Shown here one piece after another: positions 1 to 7,063 of a stretch of 27,019 nucleotides of DNA. The first letter of the stretch is position 1. Each line of letters begins with the position of its first letter. A model generated the notes under the pieces. It had not been told where the DNA came from, did no database searches, and saw only the letters and a list, made by a program, of their open reading frames with translations. Source of the DNA: Pseudolabrys sp. (lineage in GTDB: Bacteria; Pseudomonadota; Alphaproteobacteria; Rhizobiales; Xanthobacteraceae); NCBI GenBank assembly GCA_026125925.1, contig JAHCKF010000010.1, forward strand, positions 1-27,019, given 5' to 3'. Position numbers and translations under genes: made by a program.

Positions 1-228
1 TCGGCGGGTCTGTCGCCGATCCTGGTGGACCGCGTTCTGAATGTGCTTGGGCGTCTGGCGAAGGCGGGCACCGCAGTGTTGCTGGTCGAGCAGCTCATCG
101 AAAAGGCCCTGGCGACAGCGAACCGCGTTTATGCCCTGGCACAGGGCCGCATCGTCTTCGAGGCGCCGACAAGCGAGCCGAACATCGCCACGCAGCTCGA
201 GCGCGCCTATCTCGGTGGCAAGGAATGA
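1..228 (+). CDS. livF: LivF-type ABC transporter ATPase, C-terminal fragment
   Basis: This frame is open from the first base and stops at 226-228, giving 75 residues of a gene that begins outside the window. The fragment starts at the segment just after Walker B (SAGLSPILVDRV, similar to the LivF GLAPxxV motif). It continues through the H-loop-region segment AVLLVEQLIEKAL and ends with the typical LivF tail RVYALAQGRIVFEAP and ERAYLGGKE. LivF is one of two cytoplasmic ATPases of the branched-chain amino acid (HAAT) importer family, whose members also take up aromatic and other organic acids. Walker A and the signature motif are off the window, so only the subfamily can be named. It is not the same gene as the second LivF at 23805-24521. 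Its 3' end faces the NIPSNAP gene across 43 bp in which I see no strong terminator. Confidence 0.85.
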   Translation, partial: SAGLSPILVDRVLNVLGRLAKAGTAVLLVEQLIEKALATANRVYALAQGRIVFEAPTSEPNIATQLERAYLGGKE

Positions 229-271
229 CGCTGGAAGCGCCAGGCCATTTTGAATGAGCTAAACCCCGGCC

Positions 272-583
272 TCAGGTCGGCGAGAACCGCGTCGGCTTCA
301 TGATGGTCACGGTCTGGTGCGTGAACGATCCGGCATTCATAGCCATGAACTCCTGCCAGGCCGGATCGGCGGCGAGGTTGGCACGCCGCGTCTCGCGGTC
401 GGCCAGGCTGTCATAGGCCCAGAGGTGAATGACCTGATTGAGGGTGCCGATCTCGGTGACATAGAAACCGAGCAGACGGCCGAGGTGACGCTTCTGCACC
501 GGGAGGGCGTGAGTCTCGTAGCGCTCGAGGTATTTCGCCATGGTGCCGTGCGGCACGGTGTAGGTGCGTTGTTCGACGATCAT
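272..583 (-). CDS. NIPSNAP family protein
   Basis: This 103-residue protein begins MIVEQRTYTVPHGT and contains the aromatic/HLW core (QVIHLWAYDSLADRE), followed by a region rich in small residues and an MKPTRFSPT end. This is the single ferredoxin-like alpha+beta barrel layout of the NIPSNAP family and matches its usual length of about 100 residues. The biochemical role of bacterial NIPSNAPs is not settled. They recur in catabolic clusters for organic or aromatic acids. A GAGG ribosome-binding site sits 7 bp before the ATG. The gene is the last of the minus-strand operon, 23 bp after the dehydrogenase stop, so it is probably under the MarR operator at 3315-3330. Family assignment is good; function is unknown. 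Confidence 0.85.
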   Translation of the reverse strand: MIVEQRTYTVPHGTMAKYLERYETHALPVQKRHLGRLLGFYVTEIGTLNQVIHLWAYDSLADRETRRANLAADPAWQEFMAMNAGSFTHQTVTIMKPTRFSPT

Positions 584-606
584 CCTGGGTCCTCGTAGGC
601 TGGGTG

Positions 607-1548
607 TCAGGTCACTTGGGAGGGCAGCGGCACACCGGAGAAATGTGCGTTGACGTTAGAGAACACCAGTTCGCCGATGGCACGGCGTGTTTCCTCGGTG
701 GTGCTGGCGATATGCGGCTCGACCACGACGTTCGGCAGCGCCAGCAGCGCGTCGGAGACGTCGGGCTCGTTGGGGAAGACGTCGAGCGCCGCCGCCTTGA
801 TGGTGCCGTTGGTCAAAGCGGCGACCAGCGCGGCCTCATCGACCACCGAGGCGCGGGCGATATTGACCAGCATGCCGTGGGGCCCGAGCGCCTCGAGGAA
901 CGCAGCGTTGACGAGGTTCGCTGTCTCCGGCCCGCCGGGACAGGTGAGGATCGCGAAATCGACGTGGCGCGCCATCGCCACCGGCTCGGCGAAATAGCGA
1001 TAGGGCAGGTCCGGCTTTTCGCGGGGGCCGTTGTATGAAATCTCCATGTCGAAGGCGGCAGCACGCTTCGCCGCCACCTGGCCGATGCGGCCGAGGCCGA
1101 CGATGCCGAGCTTCTTGCCGAACACCCGCGTTGAGTTCGCCATGATGCCCTTGGTCTTCCAGTGGCCGGCGCGGATGTAACGGTCGCCGGCGACGATCTT
1201 GCGCGCCAGCGCGAGCAGCAGGCCGATGGCGTAGTCCGCGGTGTCTTCGGTGAGGACGTCGGGCGTGTTGGTGACGCGGATGCCGCGCTGCCTGGCCGCC
1301 GCCAGGTCGACCTTGTCGGTACCGACGCCGAAGATCGAGATCAGTTCGAGTTTCGGCAAAGCGTCCATCAGCGCCGCGTCGGCGCCGATGGCGCTGCGTG
1401 AGACGACGCCGCGGATGCGCGGCGCGACTTCAGCCAGGAAAGCGGCGCGGTCCTTGGCCTGCCACAGCCGGTGCGTGGTGAAGGTCTTGTCGAGATTGTC
1501 CATGAGAGCAGGCTCGAGCGGGGCGGTCATCAGAATGTCGGCGGGCAC
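607..1548 (-). CDS. D-isomer-specific 2-hydroxyacid dehydrogenase
   Basis: This 313-residue enzyme is predicted to interconvert a 2-oxoacid and a D-2-hydroxyacid with NAD(P)H in the cytoplasm. The nucleotide-binding motif GLGRIG is at 151-156. The catalytic triad of the family is complete: Arg232 (in NIARASVVDE), Glu261 (in FPNEPDV) and His279 (in VEPHIAS). The length and the xxDILxTAPL start resemble the glyoxylate/hydroxypyruvate reductase branch, but the substrate cannot be read from the sequence. I chose the GTG start at 1548 because a GGGAG ribosome-binding site lies about 11 bp upstream. An in-frame ATG at 1530 lacks such a site. It is third in the operon, 25 bp after the RraA-like gene, and could reduce the 2-oxoacid released by that aldolase. 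Confidence 0.9.
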   Translation of the reverse strand: MPADILMTAPLEPALMDNLDKTFTTHRLWQAKDRAAFLAEVAPRIRGVVSRSAIGADAALMDALPKLELISIFGVGTDKVDLAAARQRGIRVTNTPDVLTEDTADYAIGLLLALARKIVAGDRYIRAGHWKTKGIMANSTRVFGKKLGIVGLGRIGQVAAKRAAAFDMEISYNGPREKPDLPYRYFAEPVAMARHVDFAILTCPGGPETANLVNAAFLEALGPHGMLVNIARASVVDEAALVAALTNGTIKAAALDVFPNEPDVSDALLALPNVVVEPHIASTTEETRRAIGELVFSNVNAHFSGVPLPSQVT

Positions 1549-1573
1549 GTCTTGTGAACTCCCTGTGTGATGA

Positions 1574-2299
1574 TCAGCGCGGCTTGTTGGTGACGTCGCT
1601 CAGCGTGGCTCCGCCGGCGATAAGGCCGGTCCGGCGCTGCTCGTCGGCGACGATGCTTTGCGCCGTCTGAAGCACGCGCGCGATGTCGACGCGCGGCACG
1701 AAACAGATGCTGGTCTCGTCGGCGACGACCAGGTCGCCGGGCGCGACGCCGACGCCGGCGATGGTCACCGGGACATTGACGCCCTCGGTCTCGATGCGCC
1801 ATTTGCCGGTGGCCGGCGTCGTGCCCTTGGCCCAGACCGGCAGGCCGATCGAGCGGCTGGCCTCGATATCGCGCACCAGGCCGTCGACGACGATGCCGAT
1901 CTCGCCCTGACGCTGGGCAACCGTCGCCATCAGCCCGCCGAGGCTGGAGGCATGGTCGAGGCCCTGGACGACCAGCACATCGCCGGCTTGCGCGATATTG
2001 TGCGCTTCGATATCGCCCAAGCGGTTGTCCTTGGCGCCAACGGCGTCGGCGACCGTGCCGCTGCGCGCGCGGTTCTTCACCGTGAGCGCCGGGCCGGCGA
2101 TGCGGGCATTCGGGATCGACGGCCGCAGCAGGTAGGCGCCGACGGCGCCGCTCAGGCCGAGCAGGTCCATGGCATCGGATACATTGCCGGTGAGGTCGGG
2201 CAGCGTCAGATAGGCGGCGATGACGTCCGGCGCGATCGGCTCATGGCGCGGGCCGATCGCCGAGGCGGGCAGGCGTCCGACCGGCGGCGGCATGGTCAT
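1574..2299 (-). CDS. RraA-family / 4-hydroxy-4-methyl-2-oxoglutarate aldolase-like protein
   Basis: This 241-residue protein has the RraA/HMG-aldolase fold. The core is GGLMATVAQRQGEIGIVVDG followed by LVRD (residues 121-144), where Arg143 and Asp144 match the pyruvate- and metal-binding R-D pair of class II HMG/CHA aldolases. Those enzymes split 4-hydroxy-2-oxo acids with a branched 4-carbon into pyruvate plus a second keto acid. The other use of this fold, RNase E inhibition (RraA proper), is less likely given the catabolic neighbours and retained catalytic residues. The frame is open further upstream to 2548, but the ATG at 2299 overlaps the stop of the preceding SMP-30 gene as ATGA and the upstream part is out-of-frame shadow. 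The exact aldol substrate is not known. Confidence 0.85.
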   Translation of the reverse strand: MTMPPPVGRLPASAIGPRHEPIAPDVIAAYLTLPDLTGNVSDAMDLLGLSGAVGAYLLRPSIPNARIAGPALTVKNRARSGTVADAVGAKDNRLGDIEAHNIAQAGDVLVVQGLDHASSLGGLMATVAQRQGEIGIVVDGLVRDIEASRSIGLPVWAKGTTPATGKWRIETEGVNVPVTIAGVGVAPGDLVVADETSICFVPRVDIARVLQTAQSIVADEQRRTGLIAGGATLSDVTNKPR

Positions 2300-3180
2300 G
2301 GCGCGTAACGTCCTTCCGGCAGGCCGCAGACGCCGGGCTTGGCCACGAACACCTGGCCGGCATGGGGCTCGGCGGCGAGCTGCTCCGGCGTCAGGCGCTG
2401 CTTGGCGGTGGTGATGTAGAGTTCGTCGAAGTTGCGGCCGCCGAAGGTGCAGGAGGTCGGCTGCGATACCGGCAGTTCGATGACGCGGTCGATGCGGCCG
2501 TCCGGCGTATAGCGCGTCACGCGCCCGCCGGCATATTCGGCGTTCCACAGGCAGCCGTCGGCGTCGATCTGCGAGCCGTCAGGCCGGCCCTTCCAGCCGT
2601 TCATGTCGGAGAACAGGCGGCGGTTACGCAGCGCGCCGCTGTCAATGTCGTAATCGAAGACATGGATGACGTGCCGATAGGTGTCGGCGAAATACATCAG
2701 TCTGTCGTCGGGCGAGAAGGCGATGCTGTTCGGCACGATGATGTCGTCCGTGACGTGGCGGCATTCGCCGCCCTGCAACTGCCACAGCGCGCCGGTCGGC
2801 AGCCGCGCCTTGTCGTTCATCGTGCCGACAATGAAGCGGCCAGCGCGGTCGCAGCGGCCGTCGTTGAAGCGATTGTCGGCCTTGTCCGGCTCAGGCGCGG
2901 CGAGCGCCTCGCCCAAAGCGCCGTCGGCGCGCAGCACGCTGATGCTGCGCGTCATGGCGACGAGCAGATCGTCGCCGGTGGTGAGGCACAGACTGCCGGT
3001 GTTCTCCGGCAGCGAAATCGACGTCGTCTCGCCGGTTGCGGGATCGTAGATGCGGGCTGCCGGCGCGCGGCTGTCGACGTAGAATAGTTTCTGCCGCCGC
3101 TCGCACCACACCGGCGACTCGCCGAGGATGGAAGCCGGGCCCTGCAGAACGTCGGCGCTGAGGATTGCTGGCGTGCTCAC
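2296..3180 (-). CDS. SMP-30/gluconolactonase/LRE family lactonase
   Basis: This 294-residue six-bladed beta-propeller hydrolase is predicted to open a sugar-acid or other lactone using one divalent metal. Family landmarks appear in order: LGESPVWCER (first metal ligand Glu), RFNDGRCDRAGRFIVGTM (blade with the conserved N-D-G), PNSIAFSPDDRLMYFADT (second metal ligand Asn in PNS) and RPDGSQIDADGCLWNAEY (Asp ligand in PDG). I chose the GTG at 3180, which leaves the usual short N-terminus. The frame runs open to 3246, but that part is the out-of-frame shadow of a signal-peptide ORF. The GTG has no clear ribosome-binding site and overlaps the stop of that ORF as GTGA, which suggests translational coupling. 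The next gene starts within its stop codon. Confidence 0.87.
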   Translation of the reverse strand: MSTPAILSADVLQGPASILGESPVWCERRQKLFYVDSRAPAARIYDPATGETTSISLPENTGSLCLTTGDDLLVAMTRSISVLRADGALGEALAAPEPDKADNRFNDGRCDRAGRFIVGTMNDKARLPTGALWQLQGGECRHVTDDIIVPNSIAFSPDDRLMYFADTYRHVIHVFDYDIDSGALRNRRLFSDMNGWKGRPDGSQIDADGCLWNAEYAGGRVTRYTPDGRIDRVIELPVSQPTSCTFGGRNFDELYITTAKQRLTPEQLAAEPHAGQVFVAKPGVCGLPEGRYAP

Positions 3181-3275
3181 AACAGAACGTCCGCCGCCGC
3201 CGATGCGACGAGGGCCGGCGGCGCCAGCACGGCGCTGGCGACGCAAGCCGCCAGGACGGACATTTTGATTGTCAT
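3177..3275 (-). CDS. 32-residue signal-peptide-like leader ORF upstream of the SMP-30 gene
   Basis: This short ORF encodes MTIKMSVLAACVASAVLA followed by PPALVASAAADVLL and a stop. It has the build of a Sec signal peptide: lysine near the start, a hydrophobic core of about 15 residues, then a small-residue A-x-A cleavage-type region. A very good ribosome-binding site (GGAGGA, 7 bp before the ATG) precedes it. It begins 40 bp downstream of the operator at 3315-3330, so it is the first translated frame of the operon. Its TGA stop overlaps the GTG start of the lactonase gene. It may be a coupling leader peptide, the remnant of a deleted exported protein, or the signal sequence of the lactonase separated by a one-base frameshift. 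The sequence alone does not decide between these. Confidence 0.5.
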   Translation of the reverse strand: MTIKMSVLAACVASAVLAPPALVASAAADVLL

Positions 3276-3314
3276 TTTCGTCTCCTCCGTAGCCGCCGAG
3301 TCCTAGCCGCCGAC

Positions 3315-3330
3315 TGTTGTAAAATCAACA
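3315..3330 (-). promoter_or_regulatory. Putative MarR operator 1, in front of the lactonase operon
   Basis: Read on the minus strand this is TGTTGATTTTACAACA, a TGTTG/CAACA inverted repeat with a 6-bp centre. It differs from the site at 4103-4118 at only two positions, both in the centre. It overlaps a TTGATT that could serve as a -35; 17 bp further on is TAGGAC, a weak -10 (3305-3300), and the leader ORF starts at 3275. A repressor bound here would block RNA polymerase. The assignment to the neighbouring MarR protein is inference from position. Confidence 0.65.
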
Positions 3331-3361
3331 CTCAATCGGGCAGGGCGGCCTTGCACGGCCA

Positions 3362-3925
3362 TCAGGCGGAGGAACCGGCCGACTTCTCTTTTTCGGCGTT
3401 CTCGACGCGGCGGGCGACGTCGAGAATCTTGTTGAGCATGCCGTCGAATTGAGCGCGTTCCTTCGCCGACAGCGCGCCGAGAAAAATTTCGTCGCGATCG
3501 AGGGCAGCGCTGAACAGGCCCTGAAAGAGCTTGCGGCCTTTTGGCGTGAGCGAGAGGCTGACCGGCTTGCCCTTCAGGTCGTGGGTGCCGGTGACGAAGT
3601 TGCGTTCGGTGAGGCCGGCGACGATGCGGCTGATCTGGCCGCGATCGACGCCGCTCTGCCGCGCCAGTTGGTTGAGGCCGAGCGGGCCATAGCCGGCGAG
3701 CAGGGCGATGGTGCGCCATTCGCCCAACGTCACGTCGAATTCGCGCCGGTAGCGCGCGGCGGCGCTGCGCGAAATCGTGTTGGCGACGACATGCAGCCGA
3801 TAGGCGAGCAGATCGCGAATCGTCGTCGATTTGGTCGCGCCGCGCGCAAAGGCCTCGTCATTCTTCTTGCCGGAAACGGCTGCGCGCTTCCTGGCGGCAG
3901 CGGTTCGTATTGTCGTGGGGGCCAT
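3362..3925 (-). CDS. MarR-family transcriptional regulator
   Basis: This 187-residue protein has a basic, alanine-rich N-terminal extension (about 40 residues) followed by a MarR winged-helix domain. The sequence LGEWRTIALLAGYGPL is the entry to the DNA-binding domain, LNQLARQSGVDRGQISRIVA is the helix-turn-helix with recognition helix, and HDLKGKPVSLSLTPKGRKLF is the beta-wing. MarR proteins act as dimers on short palindromes and are commonly released by small organic ligands, often aromatic acids or acyl-CoAs. I chose the ATG at 3925 because GAGG lies about 8 bp upstream; the open frame continues to 4009 without such a site. It sits between two operons that share the same palindrome and is itself divergent from the importer operon, so it is the obvious candidate regulator of both. 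The ligand is unknown. Confidence 0.9.
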   Translation of the reverse strand: MAPTTIRTAAARKRAAVSGKKNDEAFARGATKSTTIRDLLAYRLHVVANTISRSAAARYRREFDVTLGEWRTIALLAGYGPLGLNQLARQSGVDRGQISRIVAGLTERNFVTGTHDLKGKPVSLSLTPKGRKLFQGLFSAALDRDEIFLGALSAKERAQFDGMLNKILDVARRVENAEKEKSAGSSA

Positions 3926-4102
3926 TCGATCCTCGTCTCGAGCGGTTGGACTGTCCTCGGGGCCGCCGATTCCGGCAATCATCGGAGCAAGCCCCGAGCG
4001 GCGGGGCAAGCGATATGCGTTTGCCGGCGCCGGCCGTCAACTCGTTGTTTGTTCGGCGCCGGCTGTTTTCCACCCGGCTGCGGCAACGAGGCGTCGCTCG
4101 GC

Positions 4103-4118
4103 TGTTGACATTACAACA
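4103..4118 (+). promoter_or_regulatory. Putative MarR operator 2, in front of the ABC importer/CoA operon
   Basis: TGTTGACATTACAACA is an inverted repeat (TGTTG/CAACA arms, 6-bp centre) that matches 14 of 16 positions of the site at 3315-3330 read in the direction of its own operon. It covers the -35 hexamer of the promoter described at 4105-4133. The same element placed in the same orientation before two operons flanking a MarR gene is strong circumstantial evidence for shared control, possibly with autoregulation of the divergent MarR gene. Confidence 0.7.
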
Positions 4119-4133
4119 CTTAGTCGGAATAGT
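4105..4133 (+). promoter_or_regulatory. Putative sigma-70-type promoter of the importer operon
   Basis: A perfect -35 hexamer TTGACA (4105-4110) is followed after 17 bp by AATAGT (4128-4133), a 4-of-6 match to TATAAT. The -35 lies inside the inverted repeat of operator 2, the arrangement expected for repression. The leader to the first ATG at 4243 would be about 100 bases. Confidence 0.5.
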
Positions 4134-4242
4134 CCGCCCCGGCAACACGGCCGGTCGCGCACCCGGCGGTGTCCGTTACCCATAAAAGTCGGTCCTCTGC
4201 GGCGGAGCGGCGATCAAGCGCAAGTGTCAGGGAGGATGGAGA

Positions 4243-5286
4243 ATGTCATCGACGATAGCGAAAACCTGCGCCATTGGCGGCCTTGCCGCGGCGCTCGTCA
4301 TGGGAACCGCCGCGCCGTCTTTCGCGGTCGATCAGGCATTGATCGACGCCGCGAAGAAGGAGGGCACGGTCGTCTGGTACTCGACGTTGATCGTCAATCA
4401 GCTCGTGCGGCCGGTCGCCGAGGCGTTCCAGGCGAAATATCCGGGCATCACCGTCAAGTATTCGCGCACCCCGGCCGGCGAGATGGCGCTGAAGCTGCAG
4501 AACGAAATCCGCGCCAACAGCGTGCAGGCCGACGTGTTCGACGCCAACTCGGCGTTCTTCCGCGCCATGCCACTCGATAACCTTGTCGAGTACAAGGCCG
4601 AGGCAGCCAAGCACTATCCGGACGACCTGAAGGATCCGAAGGGGCGCTTCACCGCGGTCAACGTTTTCACCATGGCGACCGGCATCAACACCAATCTGGT
4701 GCCGGAGAAGGATCGTCCGAAAACTTATGAGGATCTGCTGGACCCGAAGTGGAAGGGCAAGATGGCCTGGACCACGGACCTGACGCCGAACGGCCCGCCC
4801 GGTTTCATCGGCAACATTCTCGTCACGATGGGCGAGCAGAAGGGCATGGAGTATCTCGAGAAGCTGGCGAAACAGGACATCGCCAAGGTGCCGGCGAGCC
4901 AGCGCGTCGTGCTCGATCAGGTCATCTCCGGGCAATACGCCATCGGTCTGATGATCTTCAACCATCACACTGTCATCAGTGCGCAGAAGGGCGCGCCGAC
5001 GACATGGCTGAAAATGGAGCCGCTGGTGAGCACCGGCAATTACGTCGGCATCGTCAAGAACTCGCCGCACCCGAACGCCGCCAAGCTGTTCGAGGAGTTC
5101 CTGCTGTCCAAGGAAGGACAGACGGTGTTCCAGAAGGCGAATTATCTGCCGGCCGATCCGGATGTTCCGGCCGCCGATCCGTCGCTCAAGCCGAAGCAGG
5201 GCGGCTTCAAGGCCACCGTCATCACCAATGAGATGGCGCTGGAGAAATTGCCGCGCTGGACCGAAATCTACAAGAAGCTGTTCTAG
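4243..5286 (+). CDS. ABC transporter extracellular solute-binding protein (Fe3+/organic-acid type)
   Basis: This 347-residue periplasmic binding protein has a clear Sec signal peptide (residues 1-28, hydrophobic core GGLAAALVMG, cleavage after APSFA). The mature part starts DQALIDAAKKEGTVVWYSTL, typical of the AfuA/FbpA branch of the family 1/8 binding proteins. It continues with EAFQAKYPGITVKYSRTPAG and DVFDANSAFFRAMP. This branch includes ferric-ion binders but also carriers of organic anions, phosphosugars and phosphonates. I do not see the paired tyrosines of a ferric site well enough to assign iron. It heads a nine-gene operon whose remaining members are a permease, an ATPase and CoA-pathway enzymes, so an organic acid ligand is more likely. 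A GGGAGGA ribosome-binding site precedes the ATG. Confidence 0.9.
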   Translation: MSSTIAKTCAIGGLAAALVMGTAAPSFAVDQALIDAAKKEGTVVWYSTLIVNQLVRPVAEAFQAKYPGITVKYSRTPAGEMALKLQNEIRANSVQADVFDANSAFFRAMPLDNLVEYKAEAAKHYPDDLKDPKGRFTAVNVFTMATGINTNLVPEKDRPKTYEDLLDPKWKGKMAWTTDLTPNGPPGFIGNILVTMGEQKGMEYLEKLAKQDIAKVPASQRVVLDQVISGQYAIGLMIFNHHTVISAQKGAPTTWLKMEPLVSTGNYVGIVKNSPHPNAAKLFEEFLLSKEGQTVFQKANYLPADPDVPAADPSLKPKQGGFKATVITNEMALEKLPRWTEIYKKLF

Positions 5287-5293
5287 TCACATC

Positions 5294-7057
5294 ATGGCCA
5301 CGGCGTCATACGACGATTTGCAGGATAAGGGCGGCCGGACGAAGCTCCGGCCGCCGCGGTCTTTCGGCATGCTGCGCGAGCCCGCCGGGCTGGTGTCCCT
5401 GCTGATGATCGTCGTGCTGGCGCTTTTGGTCGTGCCGCCGATCCTCATTCTTATCCAACTGAGCTTTTCCGAGATCGCCGACAACGGCGCCCGCACCGGC
5501 TACACCTTCGCGCATTACCAGGCGCTGTTCTCGGGCGCCAAATTCTTCGGCGTGCTGTGGACGACGATCGTCTTCGCCGCCTTCGCCACGGTGATCTCAC
5601 TGCTGTTCGGTGGCATCCTGGCGTGGCTGGTCGAGCGCACCAATACGCCGTTCAAGCGGCTCGCTTATCTCACGGCGATCGTGTCGCTCGGCACGCCCTA
5701 TGTGCTCTACGTCATGGCCTGGCTGTTCCTGTTCGGCCGTACCGGACCGGTCAACCAGCTCTATCACTTGCTGACCGGCAATAGCGGCGATCTCCTCAAC
5801 GTCTACTCGCTGTGGGGCATGGTGCTGATCGAGGGCTTCCTGTGGTCGCCACTCGTCTTCCTGCTGATGTCGGCGACATTCCGTATGTCCAACGCCGAGA
5901 TGGAAGAAGCGGCGCGCATGAACGGCGCTTCCGTCTGGGACACGATCTGGCACGTCTCGCTCAAGCTGGCGCGGCCGGCAATCCTCGCGCTCGCCATGTT
6001 CGTCTTCATCCGCGACATCGAGGCGTTCGAGGTGCCGGCGCTCGTCGGCATTCCCGGCGACGTCAAGGTGCTGACGACGGACATCTACCTCGCCATCCGC
6101 GAGTTCCCCCCTAATCTCGGCCACGCCTCGGCGTTCTCCGTCATCATGCTGATCCTGGTCGCGGTGCTGCTGTATTTCTACGGCCGCATTTCGAAGCATG
6201 CCGAGCGCTACGCCAGCGTCACCGGCAAGGGTTACCGGCCGCGGCCGTTCGATCTCGGCGGCGGCCGCGCCGTCGCCGGCTGCATCGTGCTTTTCAATTT
6301 TGCCGTGGTTCTGGCGCTGCCCTTGCTGGCGCTGCTCTGGATGGCATTGACGCCGTTCATCGCGCCGATCGGCTGGACCGTGATGAAGTCCGCGTCGTTC
6401 GAGAATTTCATCGTGGTGCTGACGTCGCCGTCCTATCTGACGCTGGCGCTCAACACCCTCATCATCTCGATTGCCGCGGCGACCGGTGCGGTGGTGCTGA
6501 CGGCCGTCAGCGGCTGGCTCGCCGCGCGCCGCAAGCCCGGCGGTACCATCGTCGATCAACTGGCGACGATGCCGCTGATCTTCCCGGGCATTGTGCTTGG
6601 CGTCGCGTTGCTCAATCTCTCGCTGCGCTCGCCGATCACCATCTATGGCACCGTGTGGTTGATCAGTATCGCCTACCTGATCCGCTACATGCCGTACGGC
6701 ATGCGGTATTCCTACAATGGCGTCCTGCAAATCCATAAGGAACTGGAGGAGGCGGGTGTCGCCGCGGGGGCGGGCATTTGGCAAGTGCTGGGGCGAGTCA
6801 TCGCGCCGCTGCTGTCGCCAGCACTGGTCGCGGGCTGGCTGTTCATTTTCCTGATCTCGTCGCGCGAACTGTCGATCGCCATCCTGCTCGCGGGCCCCAA
6901 TTCGCAGGTCATTGCCGTTTCGATGTTCGACCTCTGGCAGAACGGTCAGGCGGGTGAACTCAGTGCCCTGGGGCTGCTGTGGACGTTGCTCATGGTCCTC
7001 GTCGCCAGCGCCTTCTATTTCCTCGAGCGGCGCCAGTCCGCCAAGACGTTCGGGTAG
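5294..7057 (+). CDS. ABC transporter permease, fused two-domain (FbpB type)
   Basis: This 587-residue inner-membrane protein consists of two homologous permease halves, about 12 membrane segments in total. Each half carries an EAA loop that docks the ATPase: EEAARMNGASVWDTIWHVSL in the first and EEAGVAAGAGIWQVLGRVIA in the second. Fused permeases of this kind are characteristic of the ferric/thiamine/phosphonate type importers that pair with AfuA-like binding proteins. The frame is open from 5162 inside the preceding gene, but the ATG at 5294, 7 bp after the binding-protein stop, is the sensible start; it is followed by a hydrophilic N-terminus and a first membrane helix around LVSLLMIVVLALLVVPPILI. 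It is co-transcribed with the binding protein and ATPase. Confidence 0.92.
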   Translation: MATASYDDLQDKGGRTKLRPPRSFGMLREPAGLVSLLMIVVLALLVVPPILILIQLSFSEIADNGARTGYTFAHYQALFSGAKFFGVLWTTIVFAAFATVISLLFGGILAWLVERTNTPFKRLAYLTAIVSLGTPYVLYVMAWLFLFGRTGPVNQLYHLLTGNSGDLLNVYSLWGMVLIEGFLWSPLVFLLMSATFRMSNAEMEEAARMNGASVWDTIWHVSLKLARPAILALAMFVFIRDIEAFEVPALVGIPGDVKVLTTDIYLAIREFPPNLGHASAFSVIMLILVAVLLYFYGRISKHAERYASVTGKGYRPRPFDLGGGRAVAGCIVLFNFAVVLALPLLALLWMALTPFIAPIGWTVMKSASFENFIVVLTSPSYLTLALNTLIISIAAATGAVVLTAVSGWLAARRKPGGTIVDQLATMPLIFPGIVLGVALLNLSLRSPITIYGTVWLISIAYLIRYMPYGMRYSYNGVLQIHKELEEAGVAAGAGIWQVLGRVIAPLLSPALVAGWLFIFLISSRELSIAILLAGPNSQVIAVSMFDLWQNGQAGELSALGLLWTLLMVLVASAFYFLERRQSAKTFG

Positions 7058-7063
7058 GCCCTC

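Larger units (their letters stand above)
3926..4242. other. Divergent intergenic region between the MarR gene and the importer operon
   Basis: This 317-bp stretch holds no gene I can support. Near its right half are the TGTTG/CAACA operator (4103-4118) and an overlapping promoter for the plus-strand operon, then about 110 bp of leader ending in the ribosome-binding site GGGAGGA (about 6 bp before the ATG at 4243). Its left part, next to the MarR start, is GC-rich and open in more than one frame but has no coding features. I do not see a convincing riboswitch or attenuator. Confidence 0.7.

Noticed and set aside
229..290. Possible hairpin (CCGGCC ... GGTCGG) between the livF fragment and the NIPSNAP gene as a bidirectional terminator.
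   Set aside because: The stem is short and imperfect, has no T-run, and enters the NIPSNAP coding end.
6679..6703. TGATCC followed by a CGTA inside the permease gene.
   Set aside because: Spacing between the two elements is 9 bp, not 16, and it lies within coding sequence with no gene start downstream.
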